A stretch of DNA of 64,000 nucleotides from Arthrobacter sp. ISL-95 (lineage in GTDB: Bacteria > Actinomycetota > Actinomycetes > Actinomycetales > Micrococcaceae): NCBI RefSeq assembly GCF_018613695.1, contig NZ_JAGGPR010000014.1:1-64000 (forward strand), read 5' to 3'. Positions within the stretch are counted from its first letter, which is position 1, and each line of letters starts with the position of its first letter. The position numbers were made by a program, and so were the translations under genes. This document shows positions 37,886 through 46,478 of the stretch, piece by piece. The notes beneath the pieces were generated by a model. That model was given only the letters and a program-made list of their open reading frames with translations. It had not been told where the DNA came from and made no database searches.

Positions 37886-39233
37886 AAGTCTGTCCTAGCT
37901 GTGTATAGGCTCCTGAAAGTCCCAGAACCAAGGGAATGGTGGCAAGGACGCAGAGGAGCTCGAGCCTTGAGGCGATGACTCGCAGCCTGGCGGCCGTCTG
38001 TTCCCTGACCTTAATTACAGAGGCCACCAGCACGAGAACTGCCAACGCGGCTGCAACAGCAAGCCAGAGAGGCTGTGTGGTAGCCAAGGCAAAGACCTGC
38101 GTGGCACCCCAGCAGGCACCAGCTACTGCTACGTAGACTCCGGCGCGCTGCGCAAGCAGCGGCAACGCCAGGCCCCTGAACGTCAAGGCGCCCAACAGCG
38201 CCACCGCAAGCAGGACCGCCCACACCGGCCGGTTCTTCGCGGTCGCAACCACCACCACCGCAACTCCAGCCACCAATGCTGCAGTGAGCGTCCAACCGGT
38301 CAAAGTGGCGTGTGCTGCGTGGACGGCATCCAGCGTTGTGCTGCGGGTGACCCGCTTACCTTGGCGTTGATCGTCATCCAAACCGCTAAGGCCAGTCAAT
38401 ACGGTGGCCAGCCTGGGTGCGACACCCAACGCGAAGATAGCCACGATTCCCGTGATACCGGCTGAGAGCGGCTGATCTCGAGTGCTGAAGGCCAGCACTG
38501 CCCACAATCCACCCAGAAGGAGGAGCAGTCCGGCACTTGAAAGGAAAGGGATGTACTTACCCGTTGCCATGCCCGAGGCAACCAAGGCCAGGACCAAGGC
38601 CGCGGACAGGAGAAGAGCCCCGGTAGCGAAAGGCGACACCATAAAGGCCGTGGAACCGGCCGTTGCCAGCCCAGCGGCAACCAACGCGAGTCCGCCAGGG
38701 ACGGAGCGTACGCGTCCGGCTGTGGCGCCGAGCAACATCAACGCTGCAGCAATCGCGATGCCGATCATGGCGGCATCCCTGTTCCCGGCTCCGCGCAGAA
38801 GCACAACGAACGACGAACCGGCAGCAGCCATCAATAAACCGGCAACGGTCGCTAGGCCAACAGTCCGCAGCTGCCCGGCCCATAAAGCCGGGAGCCGCTC
38901 TGTTGATTCGGCCGCGAAGGAGGGGACGTCATAAACATCAGGCGCTGCAGGGACATCGCGTTCGTCGCGCAGGTAGAGCATGGAGCCATCGGAGATGCCC
39001 GCTTGCCGCAACGTCAGTGAACTTTCCAGGGTGATGCCCACGCTGGTGGTCAGCACGGACGACATGAGGATTGCGGTGCTGGCTCCGGTGACTGTCCGGG
39101 TGCTGGTGGGCTCGTTCATCATCAGGCTCAGAATTTGCGGCATGAGCGATGCGATGGGTTCATCGGAAGGGAGCCTTACATCGAGATGCCGGTGCGCCGC
39201 GATAATGGTGACCCGGCTCAAGGCCATACTCAT
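37878..39233 (-). CDS. eccD: type VII secretion integral membrane protein EccD
   Basis: Channel-forming component of the ESX complex, 451 residues. The N-terminal ~95 residues form a ubiquitin-like (YukD-type) domain (VTIIAAHRHLDVRLPSDEPI, ending GSMLYLRDE). The rest has about 11 hydrophobic segments. The ATG at 39233 overlaps the stop of the small membrane gene (ATGA) with AAAGGA upstream, so it is coupled. With EccC it makes the core of the secretion locus. Confidence 0.92.
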   Translation of the reverse strand: MSMALSRVTIIAAHRHLDVRLPSDEPIASLMPQILSLMMNEPTSTRTVTGASTAILMSSVLTTSVGITLESSLTLRQAGISDGSMLYLRDERDVPAAPDVYDVPSFAAESTERLPALWAGQLRTVGLATVAGLLMAAAGSSFVVLLRGAGNRDAAMIGIAIAAALMLLGATAGRVRSVPGGLALVAAGLATAGSTAFMVSPFATGALLLSAALVLALVASGMATGKYIPFLSSAGLLLLLGGLWAVLAFSTRDQPLSAGITGIVAIFALGVAPRLATVLTGLSGLDDDQRQGKRVTRSTTLDAVHAAHATLTGWTLTAALVAGVAVVVVATAKNRPVWAVLLAVALLGALTFRGLALPLLAQRAGVYVAVAGACWGATQVFALATTQPLWLAVAAALAVLVLVASVIKVREQTAARLRVIASRLELLCVLATIPLVLGLSGAYTQLGQTFG

Positions 39234-39493
39234 AGGATTCCTTTGATGAGAGTTGCTGATGCTGACGTCACTGCTTGTTTGGCCGCCTGCTCACTGAGCA
39301 GATGTTGGACGAAACTGAAGCCAACACAGATTGCGGCGATGAGCGCTGCGACCAGGAGTGATTGCATGAGCCGCGTGGTGGCCGTCTTATAGCTACGTTC
39401 CTGTGGGTTCTGCCCAAACAACAAAGAATCGTCGAGTCTATGCTTCCTGACCCGGGCGGACTCAAGCAGCCGGGAATCGTAGTCTTCAGCCAT
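39230..39493 (-). CDS. small single-pass membrane protein, first gene of the T7SS operon
   Basis: 87 residues. A charged N-terminus (RVRKHRLDDSLLFGQNPQER) precedes one membrane helix at about residues 43-65 (SLLVAALIAAICVGFSFV), with a short outside tail. The layout is like the N-terminal membrane anchor of EccB, but the large periplasmic domain is absent. It could be a reduced EccB-like or EccE-like subunit. Not identified. Overlaps eccD by 4 bases. Confidence 0.7.
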   Translation of the reverse strand: MAEDYDSRLLESARVRKHRLDDSLLFGQNPQERSYKTATTRLMQSLLVAALIAAICVGFSFVQHLLSEQAAKQAVTSASATLIKGIL

Positions 39494-39951
39494 GTGCGGC
39501 CCTCCCCATCAGGCTCCTGTACGGCGTCATAGTGCCATCAACCCTAATCCATGGGTCGGTTTCAATAACGGTCCAGACCCTAGCATCTGCCTGAGACAAA
39601 GTTTGCTCCCGGGCTCTGATCCGGAGCTTGCGTCATTCGCCCTTGCGAAGGTGAACTTTTCTGGTCTTTGGCACCGGAGTACCTAGTTGATCTTTCCGAC
39701 CACTCATTTTGGGTGTTTTTAGCACCTATTTGGGTCCGATTCAGCACCTAGTTGGCGCCTTTTGACTCTGTGCGCGCCCTGTTGCGGGCAAGGTAAAGTT
39801 CACGGGACTGCTTTCCGTAACCTGCGCGGATTGTGACGCACGCTGTCACGGAGAGCTTAGTTCCTTGTTACTGCATCGACTGGACTTAACATGTTGTGTT
39901 CGCAATGCTGTTAAGGTGCTCCAGCACAACCATCTACCTTTGGGGGAATCA
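39494..39951. promoter_or_regulatory. divergent control region of the T7SS and its substrate operon
   Basis: 458 bases without a gene. Three similar 10-mers lie in direct orientation: ACCTAGTTGA (39681), ACCTATTTGG (39724) and ACCTAGTTGG (39746). The last two are 22 bases apart. A dyad CTTAACA (39885-39891) with TGTTAAG (39909-39915) lies just before the first WXG100 gene. The AT content of 39640-39770 is high for this genome. These look like binding sites of an ESX regulator, which is not encoded nearby. Confidence 0.45.
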
Positions 39952-40290
39952 ATGGCTATCTTTGATATGGGTGCCGAGACACTCGGGAACCTGAGCAAAC
40001 AAACCGACGCGTCCCACCAGGACCTCGGCGCCCTGGTCCGCCGGTTCGTTGATGCCGTGACCCCGCTCGAAGGCAAATTCAGCGGTGCCGGCAAAGCCAC
40101 GTTCGATTCGTTCAAGAACCGGTCCGACCTCGTCGCGTCCGAGCTGAACACCGCCCTGGCCGGCATCGTCCAAGGCCAGTCCGGGATGAACACCGCCTTC
40201 ACCCAAGGCGACCTGTCCGCCTCGGATAACGCACGCCGCTCCGAAGGCGCCGCGAACTTCGACGCCGCACGATTCCAAGGACGGGCATAA
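39952..40290 (+). CDS. WXG100-like T7SS substrate 1
   Basis: 112 residues, helical hairpin type. The turn motif reads KFSGAGKATFDSF, with Phe in place of the Trp of W-x-G. The ATG at 39952 has TGGGGGA upstream. It is followed after 2 bases by a second WXG100-like gene, so the pair may form a heterodimer like EsxA/EsxB. Likely exported with the toxin downstream or acting as its carrier. Confidence 0.8.
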   Translation: MAIFDMGAETLGNLSKQTDASHQDLGALVRRFVDAVTPLEGKFSGAGKATFDSFKNRSDLVASELNTALAGIVQGQSGMNTAFTQGDLSASDNARRSEGAANFDAARFQGRA

Positions 40291-40292
40291 TC

Positions 40293-40598
40293 ATGACCAC
40301 CAACCGCATCGCCTACGACACCAACGTCTCCGCCCAGGTCCAGTCCGACATCCAAGCCCTCGCCGCGCAACTGGAAACCCTCATCGCCGCCCGCCAGTCC
40401 GACGTGAACCAGGCCATGGCCGACTTCCGCGCCGACGGCGTCGACGCCGAATACCAGGCAGTCGAAACCCGCTGGAGCTCAGCGGCGGACGAAGTCAAAG
40501 CCATCATCGCCCTGGTCCGGACCACCCTGGGCACCAACGACGACACCGCCACCACCGCCGCGACCTCTGCCCGCAACGCCGTGCAGAGCATCGGCTAA
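40293..40598 (+). CDS. WXG100-like T7SS substrate 2
   Basis: 101 residues, all helical. The motif TRWSSAADEVKAII places Trp at the expected turn, with Ser in place of Gly two residues on. Two helices flank it. Codon use is strongly biased to C-ending codons, suggesting high expression. Partner of the preceding protein by position. Confidence 0.82.
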   Translation: MTTNRIAYDTNVSAQVQSDIQALAAQLETLIAARQSDVNQAMADFRADGVDAEYQAVETRWSSAADEVKAIIALVRTTLGTNDDTATTAATSARNAVQSIG

Positions 40599-40628
40599 CC
40601 CGCCGGTCTCTAGAGGCAGGTGACTGGT

Positions 40629-40967
40629 ATGGCAGTTTGGAGTATTGATGTTGGCACCGCGCGGGCGGTGATCTCCTCGACCGCCAGCTCTGTTTCGGCC
40701 TTGGAGGAACCGTTGGCCAGGATGCAGGGCGCGGTGGAAGGAATCGCCGCGGCCGTGCCGTCCGCCCAGGTTCAAGAAGCGTTGGGGGCGTTGATCGAGA
40801 ACGGGGTGGTTCCGGCCACCACGGACGTGCTCGAGCGCAGCACCGCTGCCCTGACCGGGACCTCCGAAGCCGTGAGCCATTACGCCGACGGCGACCTGTC
40901 CATGGCATCAACAGCGGCGTCCAGTGCCTCAACCGTGCACCTGTCCGTTTCGGCATTAGGGCGGTAA
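40629..40967 (+). CDS. DUF6507-like T7SS partner protein
   Basis: 112 residues beginning MAVWSIDVGTARAVISST, helical and Ala/Ser-rich. It resembles small proteins (DUF6507, from memory) encoded right before actinobacterial T7SS toxins. It is the likely targeting partner of the toxin that starts 2 bases later. An ATG 3 codons upstream is possible. Confidence 0.65.
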   Translation: MAVWSIDVGTARAVISSTASSVSALEEPLARMQGAVEGIAAAVPSAQVQEALGALIENGVVPATTDVLERSTAALTGTSEAVSHYADGDLSMASTAASSASTVHLSVSALGR

Positions 40968-40969
40968 GT

Positions 40970-43306
40970 ATGGACTTCAGTCAGGTGTGTGTCGCAGGTC
41001 CGGGCGCGTCCGGGATCAGCGTTGACGGGCTCCCGCCGCTGCCGGACCCGGACGCCTTGGACAGCCAGGGCCAGGCCCTCGCAGCGTCCGGGAACGCCGT
41101 TCATTCCGGGGTCAACGACGCCGCAAAATCCTGGGCCGGTCTTTCCAGCGCCTACGAAGCCCCCGAAGCCGGGCAGGTCCTGACCGCTTTCAACCTCGTG
41201 TTCTCCCGCTCCCAGGACCTGGCTAACCTGACCAGCAACGCCGCCACCGTGCTGGCCGCGTACGCGGACCGGTCCAGGGAACTGAAACAACGCATCAACA
41301 CCCTCCGCTCAGAAGTCCACGCCCTGGACGAGCTCATCGGCGGCAACGATGACTGGCGTTCAAACCTGACAATCGTGGACCGTCACCGCAACACCATGGA
41401 CAAAGCCAGCGCCCTGGCCCAAGCCATCCTCGACTCCGACGCCACCTGCGCCACCGCACTAAGCGCCCTCACCGGCGGGCAAAGCTACCATCCCCCGACC
41501 ATCCCCCGGGCGAACCTCAACAGCTCCACCGACATGACCGCCAACGGCTTCACCCACGTCCAGCACTTCATGGGCAACGACGAAAAACTCCCCGACCTTC
41601 CCTGGGGGCCACCGAACATCTCGGTCCGGCTCGGCGGGGCCGGCTCGGCCGGCCAAGGGTTCACCAGCGCCCTGATCGGCGCCTTTCAAGGCCTGCACAC
41701 CCTGCTGTTCACCACCGACACGGCCAAGCAAGTCCAAGCCTGGCAAGGGATGTTCGCCCTCGGGGCCGCGGCGCTCACCACCAGAAACGTGTTTGCCCGC
41801 GGCGGCAAAGACATGACACCCGATGAAGCCCAAGCCCTCCTGACCACCCTCAACGTGGCCAAGGAAACCATCCACTACGACGAATGGGGCACCGACCCCG
41901 GCTACGCCATCGGCGCGACCACCTTCGACGTCGCGACTCTCCTTGCCGGTGGTGCCGGGGTGGGGGTTAAAGCCGGTTCGACCGCCGGGAAGCTGGGCTT
42001 GGTGGCGCAGCGACTCAGCACCGCAACCATGGGCAGTCCACGGCTGGGAGTGCTTTCTTCGCCGCTCGGTAACGCCGCCAACGGACTCTACCGAACCGGC
42101 CTTTTCCTGGATAAGCCCGGCTCCCTGGCCCTGAAATTATCGGACTTGGTGATGCCATCCCACACGGCTAAAGTGCTCGACACAATCACCCAGTCAAAAG
42201 CGGCGACATGGGCGGCTCTAGAAAACGCCAAACTTGGCGTGAAGGACCTCGTCACGGGAGGCAAACACGTTACCGCGGACGGGATGAACTCCCTTGCCAA
42301 TGGCCTCCGTAATGTCGATGCGAGCCTTCCAACCGCCTTTCACCCCGAGCCCAGCGGTCTACTAACACGGACCGCGGACAACTCATCGGTACCAAACTGG
42401 CTGGACAAGAGCGCTGCAGACATCCGGGGGAACACCCCTGACACACGGGGCGGTTCCGGTGCACTCGTTGAGGACGGCTCACGGGCGCCGCATGCACCCG
42501 TGGTCCCTGACCCTTTCCCGCCACAGAACAACATCACCAACACCGTCGTCCTTCAGCATGGTCACGATTTCTTCCCGGTCAGCCGCAAAGACAACTTCGC
42601 AGCCAAGACCGGGCTGGAACCCAACACCTTGTACATCGTGGACAACCGCACCAAAATGCCAGATAGCACCGGCGGCCTCACGGCTGACAGTCTTGAACGG
42701 TTCTATACAGATGCCACAGGCCGAGTCGATCGCGTAGACACGTACGCTGGTGTTAGAGGTGCCTGGTCCGTTGAACTGAACAAGCGGATGCCCAATGTCA
42801 CCTACAACGTGGCCGCGAAAACTGACGGTGGCTTGGAAAACCACTTCACGATCATCACTGATGACTTCGCCAAGCCCAAGAGCGTCGAAGCACACATCAC
42901 CGGGTTGCTTAAAGGCGACATCAACCGCAGCGCATGGCAACAGATACTGGCCGGTATCCGTGTCGGCGGTCGCGGCTACGAGGGCGGCCACCTCATCGCA
43001 TCCCTCTTCGCAGGACCAGGCGAAGGCGCCAACCTCATGGCCCAACTCATGTTCCAGAACCGCGGCCACGGAACCCCTAACGTACCCGCGAACACCTTGG
43101 CGTTCTACCAACTCGAAAGAGACCTCATGACCAAGGCCCTCCACCGCGTCGACACCGCACAACCCTTAGACTTACGTCTAAAGGTAGAAGCCGTCCCCGG
43201 ACCAAAACCCGGCCTCCCTAGCAGCGTGGTAGTCAGACATCGGTTCGACTCAACAGAGGAAATCGAAATCAACAGATTTGATAATTTGCCTGATACGGAA
43301 GAGTAG
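40970..43306 (+). CDS. T7SS polymorphic toxin with C-terminal DNA/RNA non-specific endonuclease domain
   Basis: 778 residues. Residues ~1-170 are helical and WXG/LXG-like, the T7SS delivery region (KSWAGLSSAYEAPEAG). The middle (~200-560) is Gly/Ala-rich with hydrophobic stretches. The C-terminal ~130 residues form the toxin tip: GRGYEGGHLIASLFAGPGE with catalytic His674, an Asn-rich segment, and YQLERDLMTKAL, typical of the NucA/Endonuclease_NS_2 group. Immunity protein 1 follows 3 bases later. The tip is duplicated almost exactly at 44074. Likely used in killing competitor bacteria. Confidence 0.85.
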   Translation: MDFSQVCVAGPGASGISVDGLPPLPDPDALDSQGQALAASGNAVHSGVNDAAKSWAGLSSAYEAPEAGQVLTAFNLVFSRSQDLANLTSNAATVLAAYADRSRELKQRINTLRSEVHALDELIGGNDDWRSNLTIVDRHRNTMDKASALAQAILDSDATCATALSALTGGQSYHPPTIPRANLNSSTDMTANGFTHVQHFMGNDEKLPDLPWGPPNISVRLGGAGSAGQGFTSALIGAFQGLHTLLFTTDTAKQVQAWQGMFALGAAALTTRNVFARGGKDMTPDEAQALLTTLNVAKETIHYDEWGTDPGYAIGATTFDVATLLAGGAGVGVKAGSTAGKLGLVAQRLSTATMGSPRLGVLSSPLGNAANGLYRTGLFLDKPGSLALKLSDLVMPSHTAKVLDTITQSKAATWAALENAKLGVKDLVTGGKHVTADGMNSLANGLRNVDASLPTAFHPEPSGLLTRTADNSSVPNWLDKSAADIRGNTPDTRGGSGALVEDGSRAPHAPVVPDPFPPQNNITNTVVLQHGHDFFPVSRKDNFAAKTGLEPNTLYIVDNRTKMPDSTGGLTADSLERFYTDATGRVDRVDTYAGVRGAWSVELNKRMPNVTYNVAAKTDGGLENHFTIITDDFAKPKSVEAHITGLLKGDINRSAWQQILAGIRVGGRGYEGGHLIASLFAGPGEGANLMAQLMFQNRGHGTPNVPANTLAFYQLERDLMTKALHRVDTAQPLDLRLKVEAVPGPKPGLPSSVVVRHRFDSTEEIEINRFDNLPDTEE

Positions 43307-43309
43307 AAA

Positions 43310-43954
43310 TTGCCGCAAGCATTCAGACTTAACTCGCCGCAAGTAGCGACAGGACTTGAACGATTACACAACGAGGCCTTCTCCCCGAGCGGAGCTGGCT
43401 TTGTTGCTGATGACATCAAGATATCGGCAGTACTGCACGAAGGTTGGTCCCGGAGGACAGAGGCCACCTGGCTTCGGGGAGTGCCTCAGAGTCAGGACTT
43501 TTCGGTAACTTTTTCCGAAGAGGCTACCACCAATTGGATGTACGAGCTGAGACGTTCGTCCTACGTCGTCGGCCAGGGTACTTGGACGAGCTGTGTCATA
43601 CGAATTTCACAATCGGGTGATAATTACATTGAAGTTTTCGATGAGGAAATTATACGGCCCGAGAAGCTCACTAGAGTTCCGGACAGGCCGGCGGACGTAA
43701 AGACATGGGCCCGCGACCTCAAAGCGTTTCCGAGGACAATAAACAATATTCCGTCCTGGATGTCGGAGATATTCCGAGCTGAAGGAATTATCCCTCCCAT
43801 CTACAATCCAAAGTTCCAGTCTGTGGACTGGAAAAACCGTCGCAGGCCAGTTACCGACAGAGGAACTGATTTCAGCATAGAACCGGTCGTGATTGACCCC
43901 ACACTGGAACCAGGCGCCTTCGCGAAGATCGGCAAAAAACTCTTCGGCGGATAG
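43310..43954 (+). CDS. immunity protein 1 for the nuclease toxin
   Basis: 214 residues, acidic-to-neutral, no signal peptide. Starts at a TTG 3 bases after the toxin stop with GGAAGAG upstream. About half of its residues match immunity 2 at 44470, chiefly in the C-terminal half (GTWTSC, DLKAFPRT, FRAEG, GTDFS, AKIGKKLFGG). The N-terminal half is more AT-rich and diverged. The immunity role is inferred from position and pairing. The family is not recognised. Confidence 0.75.
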   Translation: MPQAFRLNSPQVATGLERLHNEAFSPSGAGFVADDIKISAVLHEGWSRRTEATWLRGVPQSQDFSVTFSEEATTNWMYELRRSSYVVGQGTWTSCVIRISQSGDNYIEVFDEEIIRPEKLTRVPDRPADVKTWARDLKAFPRTINNIPSWMSEIFRAEGIIPPIYNPKFQSVDWKNRRRPVTDRGTDFSIEPVVIDPTLEPGAFAKIGKKLFGG

Positions 43955-44044
43955 CCAGCACCAACGCCGGACGGAGCGCCCGTCAGCACTAACACGGTCA
44001 CAAAGAGCAGTCGCAATCCAATCTCCCCGAAGAAGCGGAGCTGC

Positions 44045-44473
44045 GTGCGCCGTCGTCGAAGTTCAACTGCTCGAGGCGACATCAACCGCAGCGCATGGCA
44101 GCATATACTGGCCGGTATACGTGTCGGCGGACGCGGCTACGAGGGCGGCCACCTCATCGCATCCCTCTTCGCAGGACCAGGCGAAGGCGCCAACCTCATG
44201 GCCCAACTCATGTTCCAGAACCGCGGCCACGGAACCCCTAACGTACCCGCGAACACCTTGGCGTTCTACCAACTCGAAAGAGACCTCATGACCAAGGCCC
44301 TCCACCGCGTCGACACCGCACAACCCCTAGGCTTACGTCTAAAGGTAGAAGCCGTCCCCGGACCAAAACCCGGTCTGCCTGGCAGCATTGAAGTCACGCA
44401 CAAGTTCGATTCAGAGACACCCATGTTTCACGAGTTTCCGAATTTGCCTTTGGACCTAGAGGAGACATTTTGA
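44045..44473 (+). CDS. orphan nuclease toxin tip (cassette 2)
   Basis: A stand-alone copy of the toxin C-terminus. From 44074 it matches 42913 onward of the main toxin with about nine differences in ~300 bases, keeping the GGHLIASLFAGPGE catalytic region. The last ~25 residues diverge (HKFDSETPMFHEFPNL). It is preceded by an Arg-rich linker (KRSCVRRRRSS) also found in cassette 3. A GTG at 44045 with GGAG upstream might start translation, but no delivery domain is present. It overlaps immunity 2 by 4 bases. It is likely a spare tip for recombination into the main gene. Confidence 0.75.
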   Translation: MRRRRSSTARGDINRSAWQHILAGIRVGGRGYEGGHLIASLFAGPGEGANLMAQLMFQNRGHGTPNVPANTLAFYQLERDLMTKALHRVDTAQPLGLRLKVEAVPGPKPGLPGSIEVTHKFDSETPMFHEFPNLPLDLEETF

Positions 44474-45111
44474 GTAGCGGCCAACTTGTGTGGAGCCCTT
44501 CCGTAACGGCAGGCCTCAGCCGTCTGCAAGGGGAAACATTCAAAGAAGGCGGCCTCGGCTCCTGTGCCCAGGAAGTCGTTAGCACCTCCGTGATCCATCA
44601 GGCGTGGTCTCGACGCACAGAGGAGATTTTGCGGGATGGTGTTTGGGGGTCGCGCAGTTTTTCCTTAGATTTCTCACGAGAGGCAATGAGCCAGTGGCTC
44701 AAGGAAATCCGATGCGAGTCGTACGTCCAGGGTAAAGGGACGTGGACAAGCTGCAAGGTCTATCTCTATCCAGATTCGGACGGCAGACTTGAGGTCTTCG
44801 ACGTGGAACTCCTCAGACCCGCCCACGAAACAACCATCCCTGATCGTCCGGCGGACGCACTGACATTGTTCCAGGACCTGAAGGCTTTCCCACGCACGCT
44901 GGACAACATTCCGCAGTGGATGTGGACTGTGTTCCGCGCCGAAGGCGTCACACCCCCTGTCTACAACCCCCAACTGCAAACAGTCGAGTGGGCCAACAAA
45001 CGCCTACCCGTCACCAAAACCGGCACCGACTTCTCCGCACAACCCCAAATCATCGACCCATCCAAAGAACCAGGCGTCTTCGCGAAAATCAGCCGAAAGC
45101 TCTTCGGCTAG
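44470..45111 (+). CDS. immunity protein 2, paralogue of immunity 1
   Basis: 213 residues, starting at a TTG overlapping the orphan tip stop (TTGA), with GAGGAG upstream. Aligns over its whole length with immunity 1. Shared blocks include WSRRTE, GTWTSC, PDRPAD, DLKAFPRT and FRAEG. It is far more diverged than the two toxin tips, which are nearly identical. No membrane segment. Confidence 0.75.
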   Translation: MSSGQLVWSPSVTAGLSRLQGETFKEGGLGSCAQEVVSTSVIHQAWSRRTEEILRDGVWGSRSFSLDFSREAMSQWLKEIRCESYVQGKGTWTSCKVYLYPDSDGRLEVFDVELLRPAHETTIPDRPADALTLFQDLKAFPRTLDNIPQWMWTVFRAEGVTPPVYNPQLQTVEWANKRLPVTKTGTDFSAQPQIIDPSKEPGVFAKISRKLFG

Positions 45112-45112
45112 A

Positions 45113-45370
45113 CAACACCAACACCTGGAGCAGCCCAACCCGAGCTTCCACGAGAAGCGGAGCCGCGTACGCCGTCGAAGATCTTCCTCAAAAGGCCTCG
45201 ACGAACTCGACAACCAGGCCGTTCCATCTGCAATCAGAGATTGGGTGCAGACCACGGCTTCGCGTCAATTCCAAGGACTGGAGTCGAAGGCACCCGGCGC
45301 CCACCTTGAGTGGATTTTCACCCACAACGAGGAACCAGCCGTTTCGATGGACCCAGCCGTCAAAAGGTAG
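45113..45370 (+). pseudogene. orphan toxin-tip remnant of unknown type (cassette 3)
   Basis: An open stretch without a start codon runs right after the immunity 2 stop to TAG at 45368-45370. It encodes the linker NPSFHEKRSRVRRRRSS, homologous to that of cassette 2, then a new ~65-residue tip (DELDNQAVPSAIRDWVQTTA, later HLEWIFTHNEEPAV). I cannot place the tip in a family. It is shorter than most toxin domains and may be truncated. The overlapping frame reads SGAAYAVEDLP here, and I cannot exclude that frame. Confidence 0.45.
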
Positions 45371-45467
45371 CTGGAACGCAACCGCGTTATTGTCACTGTG
45401 TATATAAAATTCGCACAAAGGGAAGGCTAGCTTTTGAATCACCACAGAGGGCGGGGGTGCTCGAATA

Positions 45468-45998
45468 TTGAGTCGAAGATCAGAACAGTTGGATGCCTTA
45501 GTAAATGGATTGTCCCAGCTGATAAGCGATAGTGGTAGCTCAAAGGAGAAGTCTTTGGCCACCGGAGTGTGGCACTTTATTCTTGGAGATGCCATTCGCA
45601 ATCTGTACGTTTTCGGTGATCAATACGTCATGTCCACTTCAAGTCGGCAGCTCAAGCCAAAAATAAGTTTTTTCACGCCCAACCTGTGTGATATGGAGCT
45701 ATTTTTAACGTATCGGTTCTGCAAGGATTTGCGATGGAAGGAGCATCTGCCGCTGCTTACTGTAACTTCAATGCCACCGAACATGGCAAAAGCAGCTGCA
45801 GGATTCTCCATTGAAGAGGATAAAGACGACTATATATTAATAGAGGATGGTTCAAATAGTTTGCGGACAGGCCAGCTCCTAGACCTACTGCACTTCTCCT
45901 ATTATTGCAGACTCACCCCTCAATATGTATTCTCCGCGCTTACTGAAGCCGACGGAAAACCTCCATTCTTTTTGAGAAATAGATTCCAAGAGAGATAA
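45468..45998 (+). CDS. Imm61-like immunity protein (without adjacent TNT toxin)
   Basis: 176 residues, starting at a TTG. AT-rich compared with the genome. Aligns with the immunity protein at 46468: a shared F-S/T-P-L-D-E-L pattern, YRF, P-x-L-x-x-TSMP, KAA-x-G. It directly follows the remnant tip of cassette 3. Either it neutralises that unknown tip or its own TNT tip has been lost. Function inferred. Confidence 0.6.
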   Translation: MSRRSEQLDALVNGLSQLISDSGSSKEKSLATGVWHFILGDAIRNLYVFGDQYVMSTSSRQLKPKISFFTPNLCDMELFLTYRFCKDLRWKEHLPLLTVTSMPPNMAKAAAGFSIEEDKDDYILIEDGSNSLRTGQLLDLLHFSYYCRLTPQYVFSALTEADGKPPFFLRNRFQER

Positions 45999-46088
45999 CT
46001 TCTTTGAATCCTCGTGCCCTCTTGAGCAGCTTTGGCTGTCCTCTCCTCTCGCCACATATCCCATCGACCTTTGAAGGAATCCCCAACT

Positions 46089-46478
46089 ATGTGGAACCGC
46101 TATCCCGCTAACGACGGTGCCGTTAGCGAAAGCCGACAGACCCATGACTTATCCAAGTTCAGAAGCCAGTTCGGTGAAATAGTCGACCGTGTTGGATTCG
46201 AAGACGGTTCGTATCTCTACGCACTCAATGACGGCGAACCGGCGAGCTTCGAGGCTCGCTCGCTCCCTGTCAGTGATCTGGAGCGGCCATACGCCCCCTA
46301 TCGCTTAGCGACCGAATGGCCCGATGGCATTCGGGGGTTGTACGTCGAGTCATCCATTGTGGCGCCCGGCTTCGGACGGCCAGGCGGGGCAACCCAGGTA
46401 CTGTTCTTCGACGAACAGCACTCGCTTCTGACCGTTGAGGAACTATTAAAGTCGGGAGTCCTGTCCTATGAGCACTGA
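46089..46478 (+). CDS. orphan TNT-domain toxin tip (NAD+ glycohydrolase type, cassette 4)
   Basis: About 129 residues from an ATG at 46089 (GAAGGA upstream); the frame is open a little further. It covers a whole TNT domain: NRYPANDGAV, then FGEIVDRVGFEDGSYLYAL with the conserved Arg, RSLPVSDLERPYAPYRL, and APGFGRPGGATQVLF with the conserved Gln, ending TVEELLKSGVL. TNT enzymes degrade NAD+. No delivery domain is attached, so it is another spare tip. It overlaps the next gene by 11 bases. Confidence 0.8.
   Translation: MWNRYPANDGAVSESRQTHDLSKFRSQFGEIVDRVGFEDGSYLYALNDGEPASFEARSLPVSDLERPYAPYRLATEWPDGIRGLYVESSIVAPGFGRPGGATQVLFFDEQHSLLTVEELLKSGVLSYEH

Noticed and set aside
39230..39493. Calling the small membrane protein EccB
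   Set aside because: The helix and charged tail are similar in layout, but the large periplasmic domain is absent and no diagnostic motif is seen.
40970..41500. Calling the toxin N-terminus a classical LXG domain
   Set aside because: It is helical and WXG-like but I see no clear LXG motif, so only a general T7SS delivery role is stated.
44916..45407. A 163-codon open frame overlapping immunity 2 and cassette 3
   Set aside because: Its first half is out of frame within immunity 2. Only the SGAAYAVEDLP stretch looks coding-like, and it is mentioned as an alternative frame.
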